Shown: in pieces, positions 45,901 through 55,881 of the stretch
How positions within the stretch are numbered: the stretch's first letter is position 1
How the letters are laid out: every line of letters starts with the position of its first letter
NCBI RefSeq assembly: GCF_024499015.1
Contig: NZ_CP098604.1
Span: 3,286,001-3,350,000 of the forward strand
Length of the DNA stretch: 64,000 nt
Source of the DNA: Xanthomonas hortorum pv. pelargonii
GTDB lineage: Bacteria; Pseudomonadota; Gammaproteobacteria; Xanthomonadales; Xanthomonadaceae
Direction of reading: 5' to 3'
Notes under the pieces: generated by a model
Seen by the model: only the letters and a program-made list of their open reading frames with translations
What the model was told of the DNA's origin: nothing
The model's database searches: none
Position numbers and translations under genes: made by a program

Positions 45901-46429
45901 GCTTCCTTCTCCCTGCGGGAGAAGGTGCCCGAAGGGCGGATGAGGGTACGGTTTGCACGCGATAGTTGATGCTTGCTCAATGAAGCAACTACGGAAGTAG
46001 AGTCTCGAGCAGAGGCTTGAGGCAAAGCCAAGGCCAAGGCAAGGCTTCCGCGCCTTGCGGCGCGGGTTACTTTTGTTTCGGCAAAAGTAACCAAAACCAT
46101 GTCGCCCGACGCGATCCGGTGCGATGGAGCCGCACCGGTGCCCTGCGCTCCTCGCCACACGCGGCACGGCGCCCAAACTCGCTACGCTCAGACAGGGCGC
46201 CTCTTCGGCCACGCGTGGCTGCGGTGCTCGGCTCGCTCTAGGGCGAGGGGAGGCACAAGCCAGCAGCCAGAAAGCAAAAGCGCAAAAACAGAAGCGCAAA
46301 AGCAAAAGAACAAAAAAGCTCGGAGGCAGAAAAACAGCAGCTATGGCTGTCTATATCGACTGCAATGAGCGCGCTGCTGCGGCTAAACGCAGCTGCAGAG
46401 ATTGACCGTGCAAATCACGCGTCGCGCAA
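45901..46429. other. Non-coding gap with REP-like unit, hairpin repeat and A-rich tract
   Basis: A REP-like unit lies at 45901-45951 (CTTCTCCC / GGGAGAAG, then AGGGCGGATGAGGGTACG). A compound hairpin follows at 46049-46092: CGCGCCTTGCGGCGCG, then GGTTACTTTT / AAAAGTAACC. From about 46260 to 46325 the sequence is A-rich with repeats of AAAAGCGCAAAA-like units. No gene is supported before the aminotransferase stop at 46430. Confidence 0.6.
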
Positions 46430-47614
46430 TCAAAGATGTCTCAAACCACGCGCAATCCGCTCTACCGCCTGCTCAAGGCGCGGCAGACTTTGGGTATACG
46501 CAATACGGACGTGTTGATTGGCGCGATGAAAGCCGAAGTCGATGCCGGGGGTGAATGCGACATGTTCGGTTTCCAGGAAATGGGCGCAGAAGGCCTGGGC
46601 ATCGCCGGAGAATGCGCTGATATCGGCGTACAGATAAAACGCGCCTTGCGGCTCGACGTCGATCTTGAAACCCAATGCGCGCAAGGCCGGCAGTAAATAA
46701 TCGCGGCGTTGCTGGAACTCGGCCCGGCGGGCTTCGAAGATGGCGATGCTTTCTGGCATGAAACAGGCCAGGGCGGCGTGCTGGGCGATGGTGGAGGCGC
46801 TGATGTAGAGATTCTGTGCGAGTTTCTCCAGTTCGGGTACCGCCTTGGGTGGGGCGATCAGCCAGCCCAGGCGCCAGCCGGTCATGCCGAAATACTTGGA
46901 GAAACTGTTCAATACGAAGGCGCCGTCGTCTACTTCCAGCACGCTGTGCGCATCCATGCCATAGGTCAGGCCGTGATAGATCTCGTCCACCACCAGGTGG
47001 CCGCCGCGCGCATGCAAGGTCTGCGACAACGCAGCCAGTTGCGCGCGCGACAGCACGCTGCCGGTAGGGTTTGCCGGCGAGGCGACCAGTGCGCCGACGC
47101 TGTCGGCATTCCAGCAGGCGTCCACCAGGTTTGGGGTCAGTTGGTAATCGGTGTCCGCGCCGACCGGCACCAGTTGTGCGGCGCCTTCGACCAAGCGCAG
47201 AAAGTGCCGGTTGCACGGATAGCCGGGGTCGGCGAGCAGCCAGTGTTTGTTCGGGTCGACCAACAGACTGCTGGCAAGCAGCAAGGCGCCGGAACCGCCG
47301 GGCGTGACCAGGATGCGTTCCGGATCGATGTCGCAGCCATAGCGCTGCGCATAAAACCCAGCGATGGCTGCGCGCAGTGCAGGAAGGCCGCGTGCGGCGG
47401 TGTAGCGGGTGTGCCCGGCGGCCAATGCGGCCTGTCCGGCGGCAACGATCGGTGCGGCGGTGGTGAAATCCGGTTCGCCGATTTCCAGGTGGATCACATC
47501 GTGGCCGGCCTGTTCGAGCGCGTTGGCGCGTGCCAGTAGCGACATCACATGGAACGGCGCGATGTCCTGGCTGCGACGGCTATAACCGGAGGAGTGCGGA
47601 GGCATGGTATCCAT
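46430..47614 (-). CDS. PLP-dependent class I/II aminotransferase
   Basis: A 394-residue cytosolic aminotransferase of fold type I, aspartate/tyrosine aminotransferase-like. Motifs are IGEPDFTTAAPIVAA, the PLP phosphate loop region TPGGSGALLLA, SPANPTGSVLS, VVDEIYHGLTY and the Schiff-base lysine in LNSFSKYFGMTGWRLGW (K240). The late Arg in HVRIAY binds the substrate carboxylate. The exact amino acid is not clear. The ATG at 47614 is taken; one at 47605 is also possible. It is divergent from the oligopeptidase B-like gene. Confidence 0.9.
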   Translation of the reverse strand: MDTMPPHSSGYSRRSQDIAPFHVMSLLARANALEQAGHDVIHLEIGEPDFTTAAPIVAAGQAALAAGHTRYTAARGLPALRAAIAGFYAQRYGCDIDPERILVTPGGSGALLLASSLLVDPNKHWLLADPGYPCNRHFLRLVEGAAQLVPVGADTDYQLTPNLVDACWNADSVGALVASPANPTGSVLSRAQLAALSQTLHARGGHLVVDEIYHGLTYGMDAHSVLEVDDGAFVLNSFSKYFGMTGWRLGWLIAPPKAVPELEKLAQNLYISASTIAQHAALACFMPESIAIFEARRAEFQQRRDYLLPALRALGFKIDVEPQGAFYLYADISAFSGDAQAFCAHFLETEHVAFTPGIDFGFHRANQHVRIAYTQSLPRLEQAVERIARGLRHL

Positions 47615-47951
47615 CGGCAGGATGGTAGACCAGCCAGTGCACAGGTTTTGTTACCGCGCGGCAAAGATCACCGCGTGTTTGGGCGCGTGCGGAACCATGG
47701 ATAACTATCGGGACCAGGTGCGTGCCAGCCGAATGCGAGCGCAGTCCTTGCGCGCAGACACGCACGGCCATCAGGATCGAGCGGGCGCTGCCCTGCCTGC
47801 CACAAGGCAGCACAGGATCATCCAGATCCCGGACATCGCAACTGCGCCGTTCCGCACGGGACCAATCTCCTGGCACATGACGCTGCGCGCCGGTCTCTTC
47901 TACACTCGGGCGCTGGGATGGCATTGCGTTCATCCAACGGACCCCAATCTG

Positions 47952-50093
47952 ATGAAGCCTGTCCTGACTCTTCTGATCGCCAGCCTGATGACCACCTCTG
48001 TTCCTTCCGCCTTCGCAGCTCTCCCGTCGCCGCCGGACGTGGCCAAGCACCCGCATGTGGTCAAGGCCCCGTTCGGAGCCACCCGCAACGACGATTACTA
48101 CTGGTTGCGCGACGACAAGCGGCAAGACAAGGCGATGCTGGCCTACCTCAACGCCGAGAACGCCTACACCGACACGGTGATGGCGCCGCTGAAGCCGTTG
48201 GAAGACACGCTGTATACCGAGATCGTCGGGCGCATCAAGCAGGACGACGCCAGCGTGCCGTATCGCGCACGTGGCTACTGGTATTACACCCGTTTCGAAG
48301 CCGGCAAGGATTACCCGATCCAGGCGCGCCGCAAGGGCAGCATGGAGGCGCCGGAAGAGATCCTGCTGGACGTCAATCAGATGGCCGCAGGCAAGGGCTA
48401 TTTCAGTGTCGGCGATGCGGAAGTCAGCCAGGACAATCGCATCCTGGCCTGGGCCGACGATGCCGTGGGCCGCCGCCAGTACACGATCCGTTTCAAGAAT
48501 CTGGACACCGGCGAGATCTACCCGGACACCGTGGAAGGCGTCGCCGCGAACGTGGTCTGGGCCGACGACAACAAGACCCTGTTCTATGTCGAAAACGACC
48601 CGGAAACGCTGCTCACCGTGCGCGTGAAAAAGCACGTGCTGGGCACGCCTTCCAAGAGCGACGTGCTGGTCTATGAAGAGAAGGACGACAGCTTCTACAT
48701 GGGCATTGCGCGCACCCGCGACGACAAGTACATCGTCATCGGCGTGGAAAGCACGGTGTCGTCAGAATCGCGCTACGCGCCGGCCGACAAGCCCGAGCGC
48801 TTCACCGTGCTGGCCAAGCGCGAGCGCGATGTCGAGTATCACCCCGAGCATTTCGATGGCCGTTGGGTGATCCGCACCAATGCCGATGGCGCCAAGAACT
48901 TCAAGCTGGTGACTGCGCCCACCGATGCGACCACGCGCAAGCAGTGGACCGATTGGGTGGCGCACGACGACAACGTCTACATCGAAAATTTTGAGCTGTT
49001 CGATGGCTTTACGGCGATCGAAGAGCGCTCCGGCGGGCTGGAACGCGTACGCCTTCAATTCAACAGTCCGCACATGGATGTGCGGGCTCTTGCGGGGGAA
49101 CCGCAATACGTCAAGGCGGACGAGCCGGCGTATTCGATGGGCCTGGCGATCAATTCCGAGCCTGACACGGCCTGGCTGCGTTACAGCTATACCTCGCTGA
49201 CCACGCCGGCAACGACGTACGAACTCAATACGCAGACCGGCGAGCGCAAGTTGCTCAAGCAGCAGCCGGTGATCGGCTACGACCCCAGCAAGTACGTCAC
49301 CGAGCGCGTCTGGGTGGCTGCGCGCGACGGCGTCAAGGTGCCGGTGTCGCTGGTCTACAAGCAGGGTTTCAAGAAGGACGGCACTGCCGCGCTGTTCCAG
49401 TACGCCTATGGCAGCTACGGCATGTCGATGGATCCGGCGTTCAATCTGCCGGCGATCAGCCTGGTGGACCGTGGCGTGGTGTATGCCATCGCGCATATCC
49501 GCGGCGGCCAGGAGATGGGCCGGCAGTGGTACGACGACGGCAAGTTGCTGCACAAGAAGAACACCTTCACAGACTTCGTCGATGTCACGCGTGGGCTGGT
49601 TGCGCAGGGCTATGCAGCCAAGGATCGCGTCGCCGCATCCGGTGGCAGCGCCGGTGGCCTGCTGATGGGCGCCGTGGCCAATATGGCCCCGCAGGACTAC
49701 CGCGTGATGGTGGCGCAGGTGCCGTTTGTCGACGTGGTCACCACCATGCTCGACGCCAGCATCCCGCTCACCACCAACGAATACGACGAGTGGGGCAACC
49801 CGGAAAACAAGGACTATTACGACTACATGCTGTCGTACTCGCCGTACGACAACGTGCGCAAACAGGCATATCCGGCAATGTTTGTCGGTACCGGTTTGTG
49901 GGATTCGCAGGTGCAGTATTGGGAACCGGCCAAATGGGTCGCCAAACTGCGCGACGACAACACCGGCACCCAGCCGATCGTGTTCCGCACCAACATGGAA
50001 GCCGGCCACGGCGGCAAATCCGGCCGCTTCCGTCGCTACCGCGAGGCGGCCGAATCGTATGCGTTTGTGCTGGATCAGCTTGGGGTCAAGTAG
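47952..50093 (+). CDS. ptrB: Exported oligopeptidase B-like S9 peptidase
   Basis: A 713-residue serine peptidase with a signal peptide (TLLIASLMTTSVPSAFAALP), so unlike enteric PtrB it should act in the periplasm. N-terminal propeller residues include YYWLRDDKRQDKAMLAYLNAEN. The catalytic domain has HIRGGQEMGRQWYDDGKLLHK, the nucleophile Ser in AASGGSAGGLLMG, Asp in TGLWDSQVQYW and His in MEAGHGGKSGR. Oligopeptidase B cuts after Arg/Lys in short peptides. The ATG at 47952 was chosen for the signal sequence; the open frame back to 47604 overlaps the divergent promoter region. The 336-bp upstream gap holds no gene. Confidence 0.9.
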   Translation: MKPVLTLLIASLMTTSVPSAFAALPSPPDVAKHPHVVKAPFGATRNDDYYWLRDDKRQDKAMLAYLNAENAYTDTVMAPLKPLEDTLYTEIVGRIKQDDASVPYRARGYWYYTRFEAGKDYPIQARRKGSMEAPEEILLDVNQMAAGKGYFSVGDAEVSQDNRILAWADDAVGRRQYTIRFKNLDTGEIYPDTVEGVAANVVWADDNKTLFYVENDPETLLTVRVKKHVLGTPSKSDVLVYEEKDDSFYMGIARTRDDKYIVIGVESTVSSESRYAPADKPERFTVLAKRERDVEYHPEHFDGRWVIRTNADGAKNFKLVTAPTDATTRKQWTDWVAHDDNVYIENFELFDGFTAIEERSGGLERVRLQFNSPHMDVRALAGEPQYVKADEPAYSMGLAINSEPDTAWLRYSYTSLTTPATTYELNTQTGERKLLKQQPVIGYDPSKYVTERVWVAARDGVKVPVSLVYKQGFKKDGTAALFQYAYGSYGMSMDPAFNLPAISLVDRGVVYAIAHIRGGQEMGRQWYDDGKLLHKKNTFTDFVDVTRGLVAQGYAAKDRVAASGGSAGGLLMGAVANMAPQDYRVMVAQVPFVDVVTTMLDASIPLTTNEYDEWGNPENKDYYDYMLSYSPYDNVRKQAYPAMFVGTGLWDSQVQYWEPAKWVAKLRDDNTGTQPIVFRTNMEAGHGGKSGRFRRYREAAESYAFVLDQLGVK

Positions 50094-50159
50094 GTGAGGG
50101 GCGGGGATTGGGGAGTCGGGATTTGGGATTGGTAAGAGCAGGGCTCCAGTTCCTGCGTG

Positions 50160-50208
50160 CAGACGTACCCTCATCCGCCCTTCGGGCACCTTCTCCCGGT
50201 GGGAGAAG
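50160..50208 (-). repeat. REP-like unit after the oligopeptidase gene
   Basis: GTACCCTCATCCGCCCTTCG ... CACCTTCTCCCGGTGGGAGA: the same unit as at 23.9 and 45.9 kb, in the opposite orientation. A single arm of the GGGAATGGGG family also lies just before it at 50102-50131. Confidence 0.75.
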
Positions 50209-50253
50209 GGGGGCGCTGACCACCTCACCCCCCACTGGCCGTATCATTTACCC

Positions 50254-50652
50254 ATGACGCGACCGACTCGATTCCGCTGGGCCTGGTGGTTGCTGGCCTA
50301 CGCCAGCCTGGCCACCGGCATCGTCGGTATTTTTGTGCCCGGGTTGCCGACCACCGTCTTCATCCTCATTTCCGCCTGGGCCGCCTCGCATGGCTCCGAG
50401 CGTCTGCACAACTGGCTGCTCTCGCATCCGCGCTTCGGCCCGGCCATCGTCGAATGGCAGACCTATCGCGCGGTCAGCCGCAAGGCCAAATGGATGGCCA
50501 CGCTCACCATGACCATCTGCGCCGGCATCATGCTGTGGTGCGTGCCGGTGTTCTGGGTCAAATGCCTGTCGATCGGCAGCATGGCGGTGGTGGCGATCTG
50601 GCTGTGGCTGCGCCCCGAGCCGCCACCGCGCGCGCTGCCCACCGCGCCCTGA
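50254..50652 (+). CDS. DUF454 (YbaN) family inner-membrane protein
   Basis: A 132-residue protein with three or four membrane segments. The family landmarks are LATGIVGIFVPGLPTTVFILISAWAASHGSERLHNWLLSHPRFGP, spread over residues 20-65 (only partly quoted here as GIVGIFVPGLPTTVF), and a Trp-rich final helix. Its function is unknown in bacteria. The ATG at 50254 places the first membrane segment at residue 10. It precedes lptM by 39 bp on the same strand, so it may be cotranscribed. Confidence 0.83.
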   Translation: MTRPTRFRWAWWLLAYASLATGIVGIFVPGLPTTVFILISAWAASHGSERLHNWLLSHPRFGPAIVEWQTYRAVSRKAKWMATLTMTICAGIMLWCVPVFWVKCLSIGSMAVVAIWLWLRPEPPPRALPTAP

Positions 50653-50691
50653 GCGCACGGCAGTCAGGGTGTTCTGGCTATACTTCGGTGC

Positions 50692-50946
50692 ATGAGCCTT
50701 ATGTCCCGACCATCCGTTCGCCTCGCACTGGTTGGTGCGACCTTTGTCCTGCTTGCCGCCTGCGGCAACAAGGGCCCACTGGTGATGCCGCAGAAGCCGG
50801 TGCCGGTGGAAGCCCAGCCTGTGCCGCAGCCGCCGGATGCGCCGCAACCGCTGGACGAGTCGACGCCGGCGCCAGTGCCGGTCGACACCGACACCAAGCC
50901 CGCGTCCACCACCGACCAGCCCGCTAGCCGCGGCAATGAGCGCTGA
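50692..50946 (+). CDS. lptM: LPS assembly lipoprotein LptM (YifL)
   Basis: An 84-residue lipoprotein. The lipobox LLAAC at about residues 20-24 is followed by [12 protein letters not shown], the hallmark of LptM, which helps fold LptD. A Pro-rich tail follows. It lies immediately upstream of dapF, as in most gammaproteobacteria, and overlaps its start by 11 bp. Confidence 0.9.
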   Translation: MSLMSRPSVRLALVGATFVLLAACGNKGPLVMPQKPVPVEAQPVPQPPDAPQPLDESTPAPVPVDTDTKPASTTDQPASRGNER

Positions 50947-51787
50947 CGGTCGCAGCGAGCGTCTGCGTTTCACCAAAATGCATGGCGCCGGCAACGATTT
51001 CGTGGTGCTGGACCTGCGCGACGGCACGCCGCCGCCGGATGCCGCGCTGGCCACACGTCTGGCCGACCGCCACTTTGGCGTGGGCTGCGACCAGATCCTG
51101 ACCATCGAAGCGCCGCGCAGCAGCGAGGCGGTGGCCGCCTACGGCATCTGGAATTCCGACGGCTCGGCCGCGCGCCAATGCGGCAACGGCGCGCGCTGTG
51201 TCGCCGCCTGGTTGGTGCGCGATGGCACGGCGCAGGGCGATGAATTCGTCATCGACAGCCCGTTCACCGCGCACCGCGTGCAGCGTCTGGACGCCGGCAC
51301 CTATGCGGTGGCGATGGGCGTGCCGCACTTCGAGCCCACGCAGATCCCGTTGGCCGGCTTTGCACATGCGCGCGAGGAATACGCGCTGCCGGTGCACGGC
51401 GAGACCGTGCGCTTTGGCGCGGTGTCGATGGGTAACCCCCACGCCGTGATCGAGGTGGGTCGCGTGGATGCTGCGCCGGTGGAGCGCGTGGGTGGATTGT
51501 TGCAGCAGAATGCCGCGTTTCCCGATTCGGTCAACGTTGGTTTCGTCCAAGTTGTCGAGCCCACGCATGTGCGTCTGCGCGTGTTCGAGCGCGGCGTCGG
51601 CGAAACCCTGGCCTGCGGCAGTGGCGCGTGCGCGGCGGCGGTGGTGCTGATGCAGCGCGGCCGTGTGGAACGCGATGTGCGGGTGTCCTTGCCCGGTGGC
51701 GAGCTGCGCATCCGCTGGGCCGGCGATCAGCAGGAAGTGGTGATGTCCGGCCCGGCCGTGTTCGTTTTCGATGGAGAGTGGAACTGA
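50936..51787 (+). CDS. dapF: Diaminopimelate epimerase
   Basis: A 283-residue enzyme that converts LL- to meso-diaminopimelate for lysine and peptidoglycan synthesis. The two catalytic cysteines are in [10 protein letters not shown] (C82) and [11 protein letters not shown] (C227), and the N-terminal [13 protein letters not shown] motif is present. Its ATG at 50936 lies inside the end of lptM, and its TGA overlaps the next ATG by one base, so translation of the three genes is coupled. Confidence 0.96.
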   Translation: MSADGRSERLRFTKMHGAGNDFVVLDLRDGTPPPDAALATRLADRHFGVGCDQILTIEAPRSSEAVAAYGIWNSDGSAARQCGNGARCVAAWLVRDGTAQGDEFVIDSPFTAHRVQRLDAGTYAVAMGVPHFEPTQIPLAGFAHAREEYALPVHGETVRFGAVSMGNPHAVIEVGRVDAAPVERVGGLLQQNAAFPDSVNVGFVQVVEPTHVRLRVFERGVGETLACGSGACAAAVVLMQRGRVERDVRVSLPGGELRIRWAGDQQEVVMSGPAVFVFDGEWN

Positions 51788-52458
51788 TGAGCGAGAGCGT
51801 GGATAAATTCAGCGCGCACGAAGTGGCCACATGGTTGCGACGCCATCCGACCTTCCTCAAACAGTTCCCGGATCTTGCGGTGAGTTTGCTGGTACCACGC
51901 GACGACGGCCCGACCGCCTCGCTGGCCACCTATCAGCTGGAAGTGTTGCGCGACAAGAATCGTGAGCTGTCGCGGCGATTGCACGAACTTGGCCACAACG
52001 CCCAGGACAACGAGCGCCTGGCGGTGCGCACGCATCAACTGACGCTGGCGCTGATGCGTCAGACCAGCGCGGCCGACACGCTCAAGGCGATGGCGGCCTC
52101 GCTGGCAGAAGATTTCAATGGCGAACTGGTGCGGCTGGTGTTGCTGACGCCGGTCGCCGGACTGGACGCCGACTGGCTGCAGGTCATCGCCGCCGATGAC
52201 GCGCGCTTGGCGCCGTTCCGCGATTGTCTGAGCGACGGCGAGCCGATCTGCGGCCGCCTGCAGACCGAAAAACATGCGTTGCTGTATGCCGAACAAGCCG
52301 CCGAGGTGCAATCCACCGCGCTGCTGCCGCTGCCCGGCATCGGCCTGATCGCGGTCGGCAGCAGCGATGCCAATCGCTTCTATCCCGGCATGGGCACCTT
52401 GTTCCTGCGCATGATGGGCGAATCGTTGAGCGTCGCACTGCAACGCTTCGACGCATGA
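51787..52458 (+). CDS. DUF484 family protein
   Basis: A 223-residue protein of the DUF484 family, which has a GAF-like fold. The conserved start (VATWLRRHPTFLKQFPDLAVSLLVP) and the LLPLPGIGLIAVGSSDANRF segment are typical. It is encoded between dapF and xerC in most relatives; its role is not established. The start overlaps the dapF stop (TGATG). Confidence 0.88.
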   Translation: MSESVDKFSAHEVATWLRRHPTFLKQFPDLAVSLLVPRDDGPTASLATYQLEVLRDKNRELSRRLHELGHNAQDNERLAVRTHQLTLALMRQTSAADTLKAMAASLAEDFNGELVRLVLLTPVAGLDADWLQVIAADDARLAPFRDCLSDGEPICGRLQTEKHALLYAEQAAEVQSTALLPLPGIGLIAVGSSDANRFYPGMGTLFLRMMGESLSVALQRFDA

Positions 52459-52537
52459 TGCGCATTGCAGGGCGCGCCGATGCGAGCGACCTGCAGTGGA
52501 TGGTTGCTCCGATGGCGCGGCAGCGAGGAATTTAAAG

Positions 52538-53455
52538 ATGTCTTCGGTCGAAGACTTTCTTTCATATCTTCAGGTCGAACGGCAGGTGTCTGCGCACACG
52601 CTGGATGCCTATCGACGCGATCTGGCTGCGTTGGTGAGCTGGGCGGCCGAGCAAAAGAGTGAAGATGGCGCGCCATTGGATGCTGCGCTGCTGGACAGCG
52701 CGCAACTCACCAGCGCGCAGTTGCGCCAGTTCGTCGCTGCCGAGCATCGACGCGGTCTGTCGCCCAAGAGCCTGCAGCGCCGGCTCTCGGCATGCCGTAG
52801 CTACTACGCCTGGCTGCTCAAGCATGGCCGCATTGCGGCCAGCCCGGCAGCAGCGATGCGTGCGCCCAAGGCGCCGCGCAAATTGCCGCAGGTATTGGAT
52901 GCCGATGAGGCGGTGCGCCTGGTCGAAGTCCCGACCGATGCGCCGCTGGGCTTGCGCGACCGCGCCTTGCTGGAGCTGTTCTATTCTTCCGGCCTGCGCT
53001 TGAGTGAGCTATGCGCGCTGCGCTGGCGCGATCTGGATCTGGAGAGCGGCCTGGTGATGGTGCTGGGCAAGGGCGAAAAGCAGCGCCTGGTGCCGGTGGG
53101 GTCGCATGCGATCACCGCACTGCGCGCGTGGCTGCGCGATAGCGGCGGGCGTGCCGAAACGCATGTGTTCCCCGGCCGTGCGGGCGGTGCGATTTCGCAG
53201 CGTGCGGTACAGATCCGCATCAAGCAACTGGCGGTGCGCCAGGGCATGTTCAAGGACGTGCATCCGCATATGCTGCGGCACAGTTTTGCCAGCCATATTC
53301 TTGAATCGTCCGGCGATCTGCGCGGCGTGCAGGAGTTGCTCGGCCACTCGGATATCGCCACCACGCAGATCTACACGCATCTGGATTTCCAGCATCTGGC
53401 CAAGGTCTACGACGCCGCGCATCCGCGTGCCAAGCGCAAGAAAGCTGATGAGTGA
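52538..53455 (+). CDS. xerC: Tyrosine recombinase XerC
   Basis: A 305-residue site-specific recombinase that, with XerD, resolves chromosome dimers at dif. The full catalytic set is visible: R154 (SSGLRLSEL), K178 (LGKGEKQRL), H244 and R247 (HPHMLRHSF), H270 (LLGHSD) and the nucleophile Y279 (TTQIYTHLD). The start at 52538 has GAGGA eight bases upstream. It ends the lptM-dapF-DUF484-xerC run. Confidence 0.95.
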   Translation: MSSVEDFLSYLQVERQVSAHTLDAYRRDLAALVSWAAEQKSEDGAPLDAALLDSAQLTSAQLRQFVAAEHRRGLSPKSLQRRLSACRSYYAWLLKHGRIAASPAAAMRAPKAPRKLPQVLDADEAVRLVEVPTDAPLGLRDRALLELFYSSGLRLSELCALRWRDLDLESGLVMVLGKGEKQRLVPVGSHAITALRAWLRDSGGRAETHVFPGRAGGAISQRAVQIRIKQLAVRQGMFKDVHPHMLRHSFASHILESSGDLRGVQELLGHSDIATTQIYTHLDFQHLAKVYDAAHPRAKRKKADE

Positions 53456-53836
53456 GTGGTGCCTAGTGCCGGAAGCCGCGGATTGAGTGGTGTGCAGCGC
53501 AGGAGGTCGCCGATTGAGTTGTGTACAGTCGCGTGCAGTTGATGCACGTCGCTGAGCGACCACTGCACGCATGACGCTGTTAAGCCCCTCTCCCGGCGGG
53601 AGAGGGGTTGGGGTGAGGGTACGAGCGCCAGCGCCGCTCAACGTCATCGAGGATTTCCTGCGCCAACGCCGAGATGAGTGAGTGCGGGCGAAGCGCGCGC
53701 ACACTGACATGTCCAAGCAGTGCGCTCGCACTCCTGCCGTCTGAGCGCGCTGCATCAGCCGCCCGCAGCACATGCGCGCAGCATGCTTGAACCCGGCAGG
53801 GGCGTCCCCACCTCATTGGAAACCCCCGGAGGACCC
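53456..53836. other. Gap between xerC and hslV with a terminator-like hairpin
   Basis: About 380 bp without a gene. A perfect hairpin CCCCTCTCCC / GGGAGAGGGG lies at 53585-53607 and is followed by TTGGGGTGAGGGTACG, the REP-like unit family. It should separate the xerC and hslV transcripts. Confidence 0.6.
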
Positions 53837-54388
53837 ATGGACCCCAGCCAGAATCCCAACATCGTTCACGCCACCACCATCATTTCGGTCCGGCGTGGTG
53901 GGCATGTCGCCGTCGCTGGCGATGGTCAGGTCACGCTTGGCCATACCGTCATGAAGGGCAACGCGCGCAAGGTGCGCCGGCTCGGCCGCGAGGGGCAGGT
54001 GCTGGCCGGTTTCGCTGGCGCTGCCGCCGACGCGTTCACCTTGTTCGAGTTGTTCGAAGCCAAGCTCGACAAGCACGGCCAGCTGACCCGCGCAGCGGTG
54101 GAATTGGCCAAGGATTGGCGCACCGAGCGCCGCCTTGGCAAGCTCGAAGCCCTGCTTGCAGTGGCCGATAAAGAGACCTCGCTGATCATCAGCGGAACGG
54201 GCGATGTGATCGAGCCGGAAGACGGCATCATCGCGATTGGTTCCGGCGGTTCGTACGCCTTGTCGGCCGCCCGCGCGTTGCTGGCGCACACCGAACTGGA
54301 CGCCAAGACCATCGCCACCGAAGCGATCCACATCGCTGGCGATATCTGCATCTATACCAATCGCAATGTGGTGGTCGAAGAGCTGTGA
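53837..54388 (+). CDS. hslV: ATP-dependent protease subunit HslV
   Basis: A 183-residue peptidase subunit of the HslUV complex. The core [29 protein letters not shown] and [19 protein letters not shown] matches HslV. The catalytic Thr is T13, preceded by a 12-residue extension ([12 protein letters not shown]); in enteric HslV the Thr directly follows Met1. The start at 53837 has GGAG upstream and no other start fits. The extension must be removed for activity, perhaps by self-processing. hslU follows 109 bp later. Confidence 0.95.
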   Translation: MDPSQNPNIVHATTIISVRRGGHVAVAGDGQVTLGHTVMKGNARKVRRLGREGQVLAGFAGAAADAFTLFELFEAKLDKHGQLTRAAVELAKDWRTERRLGKLEALLAVADKETSLIISGTGDVIEPEDGIIAIGSGGSYALSAARALLAHTELDAKTIATEAIHIAGDICIYTNRNVVVEEL

Positions 54389-54496
54389 TTCGGGAGTGGG
54401 GAATCGGGAATCGCAACAGCGGTTTCGTCTCCACTCTAACGATATAGGTTCTTGATTCTTGCCCCACGATTCCCCATTCCCAATTCTCGACTTCCC
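54387..54496. repeat. GGGAATGGGG-family inverted repeat between hslV and hslU
   Basis: Left arm 54387-54413 (GATTCGGGAGTGGGGAATCG...) overlaps the hslV stop. Right arm 54467-54496 (CGATTCCCCATTCCCAATTC...) ends one base before the hslU ATG. The arms pair imperfectly. The family also occurs at 2.66-2.77 and 50.1 kb, so a mobile repeat appears to have entered this operon. Confidence 0.7.
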
Positions 54497-54497
54497 A

Positions 54498-55865
54498 ATG
54501 CCAAATCCCGATACCTCAACCATGACTCCGCGCGAAATCGTGCAGGAGCTCGACCGTCATATCGTTGGCCAGCACGATGCCAAGCGTGCGGTCGCCATCG
54601 CGCTGCGTAATCGCTGGCGCCGGATGCAGTTGCCCGAGGAACTGCGCAACGAAGTAATGCCCAAGAACATCCTGATGATCGGTCCGACCGGCGTCGGCAA
54701 GACCGAGATCGCGCGACGTTTGGCCACATTGGCCAATGCGCCGTTCGTCAAGGTGGAAGCCACGCGCTTTACCGAAGTGGGCTACGTCGGCAAGGACGTG
54801 GAGCAGATCATTCGCGACCTGGCCGACACCTCGGTCAAGCTGTATCGCGAGCAGGCCAAGGTGCGTGTGCGCAACCAGGCCGAAGAACGCGCCGAAGACC
54901 GCATCCTGGACGCGTTGTTGCCGCGACGTGCCGCCGGGATTGGTTTCGACCCGGAGGCCGCGCGTAACGAGCCATCGTCGCAAGACAACGAAACCCGCAT
55001 CAAGTTTCGCCGCATGCTGCGCAATGGCGAGCTGGACGAGCGCGAGATCGAACTGGAAGTCGCGGTCAATGCCAGCATGGACATCATGACCCCGCCGGGC
55101 ATGGAAGAGATGGGCCAGCAGCTGCGGCAGATGTTTTCCAATCTGGGCAGCGGCAAGTCGCAGAAGCGCAAACTCACCATCAAGGCCGCGCGCCCGCTGC
55201 TGATCGAAGAAGAGGCCGGCAAGCTGGTCAACGAAGACGACGTGCGTGCTGCGGCGATCGAAGCCTGCGAGCAGCACGGCATCGTGTTCATCGATGAGAT
55301 CGACAAGGTCGCCAAGCGTGGCGAAGCCGGTTCGACCGGTGGCGATGTCAGTCGCGAAGGTGTGCAACGCGATCTGTTGCCGCTGGTGGAAGGCTCCAAC
55401 GTGTCGACCAAGTACGGCACGGTCAAGACCGACCATATCCTGTTCATCGCGTCGGGCGCGTTTCATCTGGCCAAGCCCAGCGATCTGATTCCCGAATTGC
55501 AGGGCCGTTTCCCGATCCGGGTGGAGTTGACCGCACTGACCAAGGCCGATTTCGTGCGCATCCTCACCGAGCCCAAGGCGGCATTGATCAAGCAGTACGA
55601 AGCCTTGTTGCAAACCGAGGGCGTCAATTTGACCTTCGGCGCCGATGCGGTGGACCGGTTGGCCGAGATCGCCGCGCAGGTCAACGAGCGCCAGGAAAAT
55701 ATCGGTGCGCGTCGTCTGCACACGGTGTTGGAGCGCTTGCTGGATACGCTCAGCTACGAAGCCCCGGATCGCGATGGACAGAGCGTCGCCGTGGACGCGG
55801 CGTATGTCGATGCGCAGTTGGGTGAGCTGGTGCAGGATCCGGATCTGAGCCGCTACATCCTTTAG
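54498..55865 (+). CDS. hslU: ATPase subunit HslU
   Basis: A 455-residue AAA+ unfoldase that feeds substrates to HslV. Walker A is GPTGVGKT (62-69), Walker B is IVFIDEID (262-269), and the C-terminal PDLSRYIL tail docks into HslV. The start at 54498 lies at the edge of the inverted repeat; the second ATG at 54522 ([17 protein letters not shown]) corresponds to the enteric start, so the first eight residues may derive from the repeat. A bidirectional terminator follows. Confidence 0.95.
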   Translation: MPNPDTSTMTPREIVQELDRHIVGQHDAKRAVAIALRNRWRRMQLPEELRNEVMPKNILMIGPTGVGKTEIARRLATLANAPFVKVEATRFTEVGYVGKDVEQIIRDLADTSVKLYREQAKVRVRNQAEERAEDRILDALLPRRAAGIGFDPEAARNEPSSQDNETRIKFRRMLRNGELDEREIELEVAVNASMDIMTPPGMEEMGQQLRQMFSNLGSGKSQKRKLTIKAARPLLIEEEAGKLVNEDDVRAAAIEACEQHGIVFIDEIDKVAKRGEAGSTGGDVSREGVQRDLLPLVEGSNVSTKYGTVKTDHILFIASGAFHLAKPSDLIPELQGRFPIRVELTALTKADFVRILTEPKAALIKQYEALLQTEGVNLTFGADAVDRLAEIAAQVNERQENIGARRLHTVLERLLDTLSYEAPDRDGQSVAVDAAYVDAQLGELVQDPDLSRYIL

Positions 55866-55881
55866 GGATGCAGGGTGTTGC

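Noticed and set aside
46099-46405. Small plus-strand frames between the S9 peptidase and aminotransferase genes
   Set aside because: They cover hairpin and A-rich repeats, lack ribosome-binding sites and have no recognisable features.
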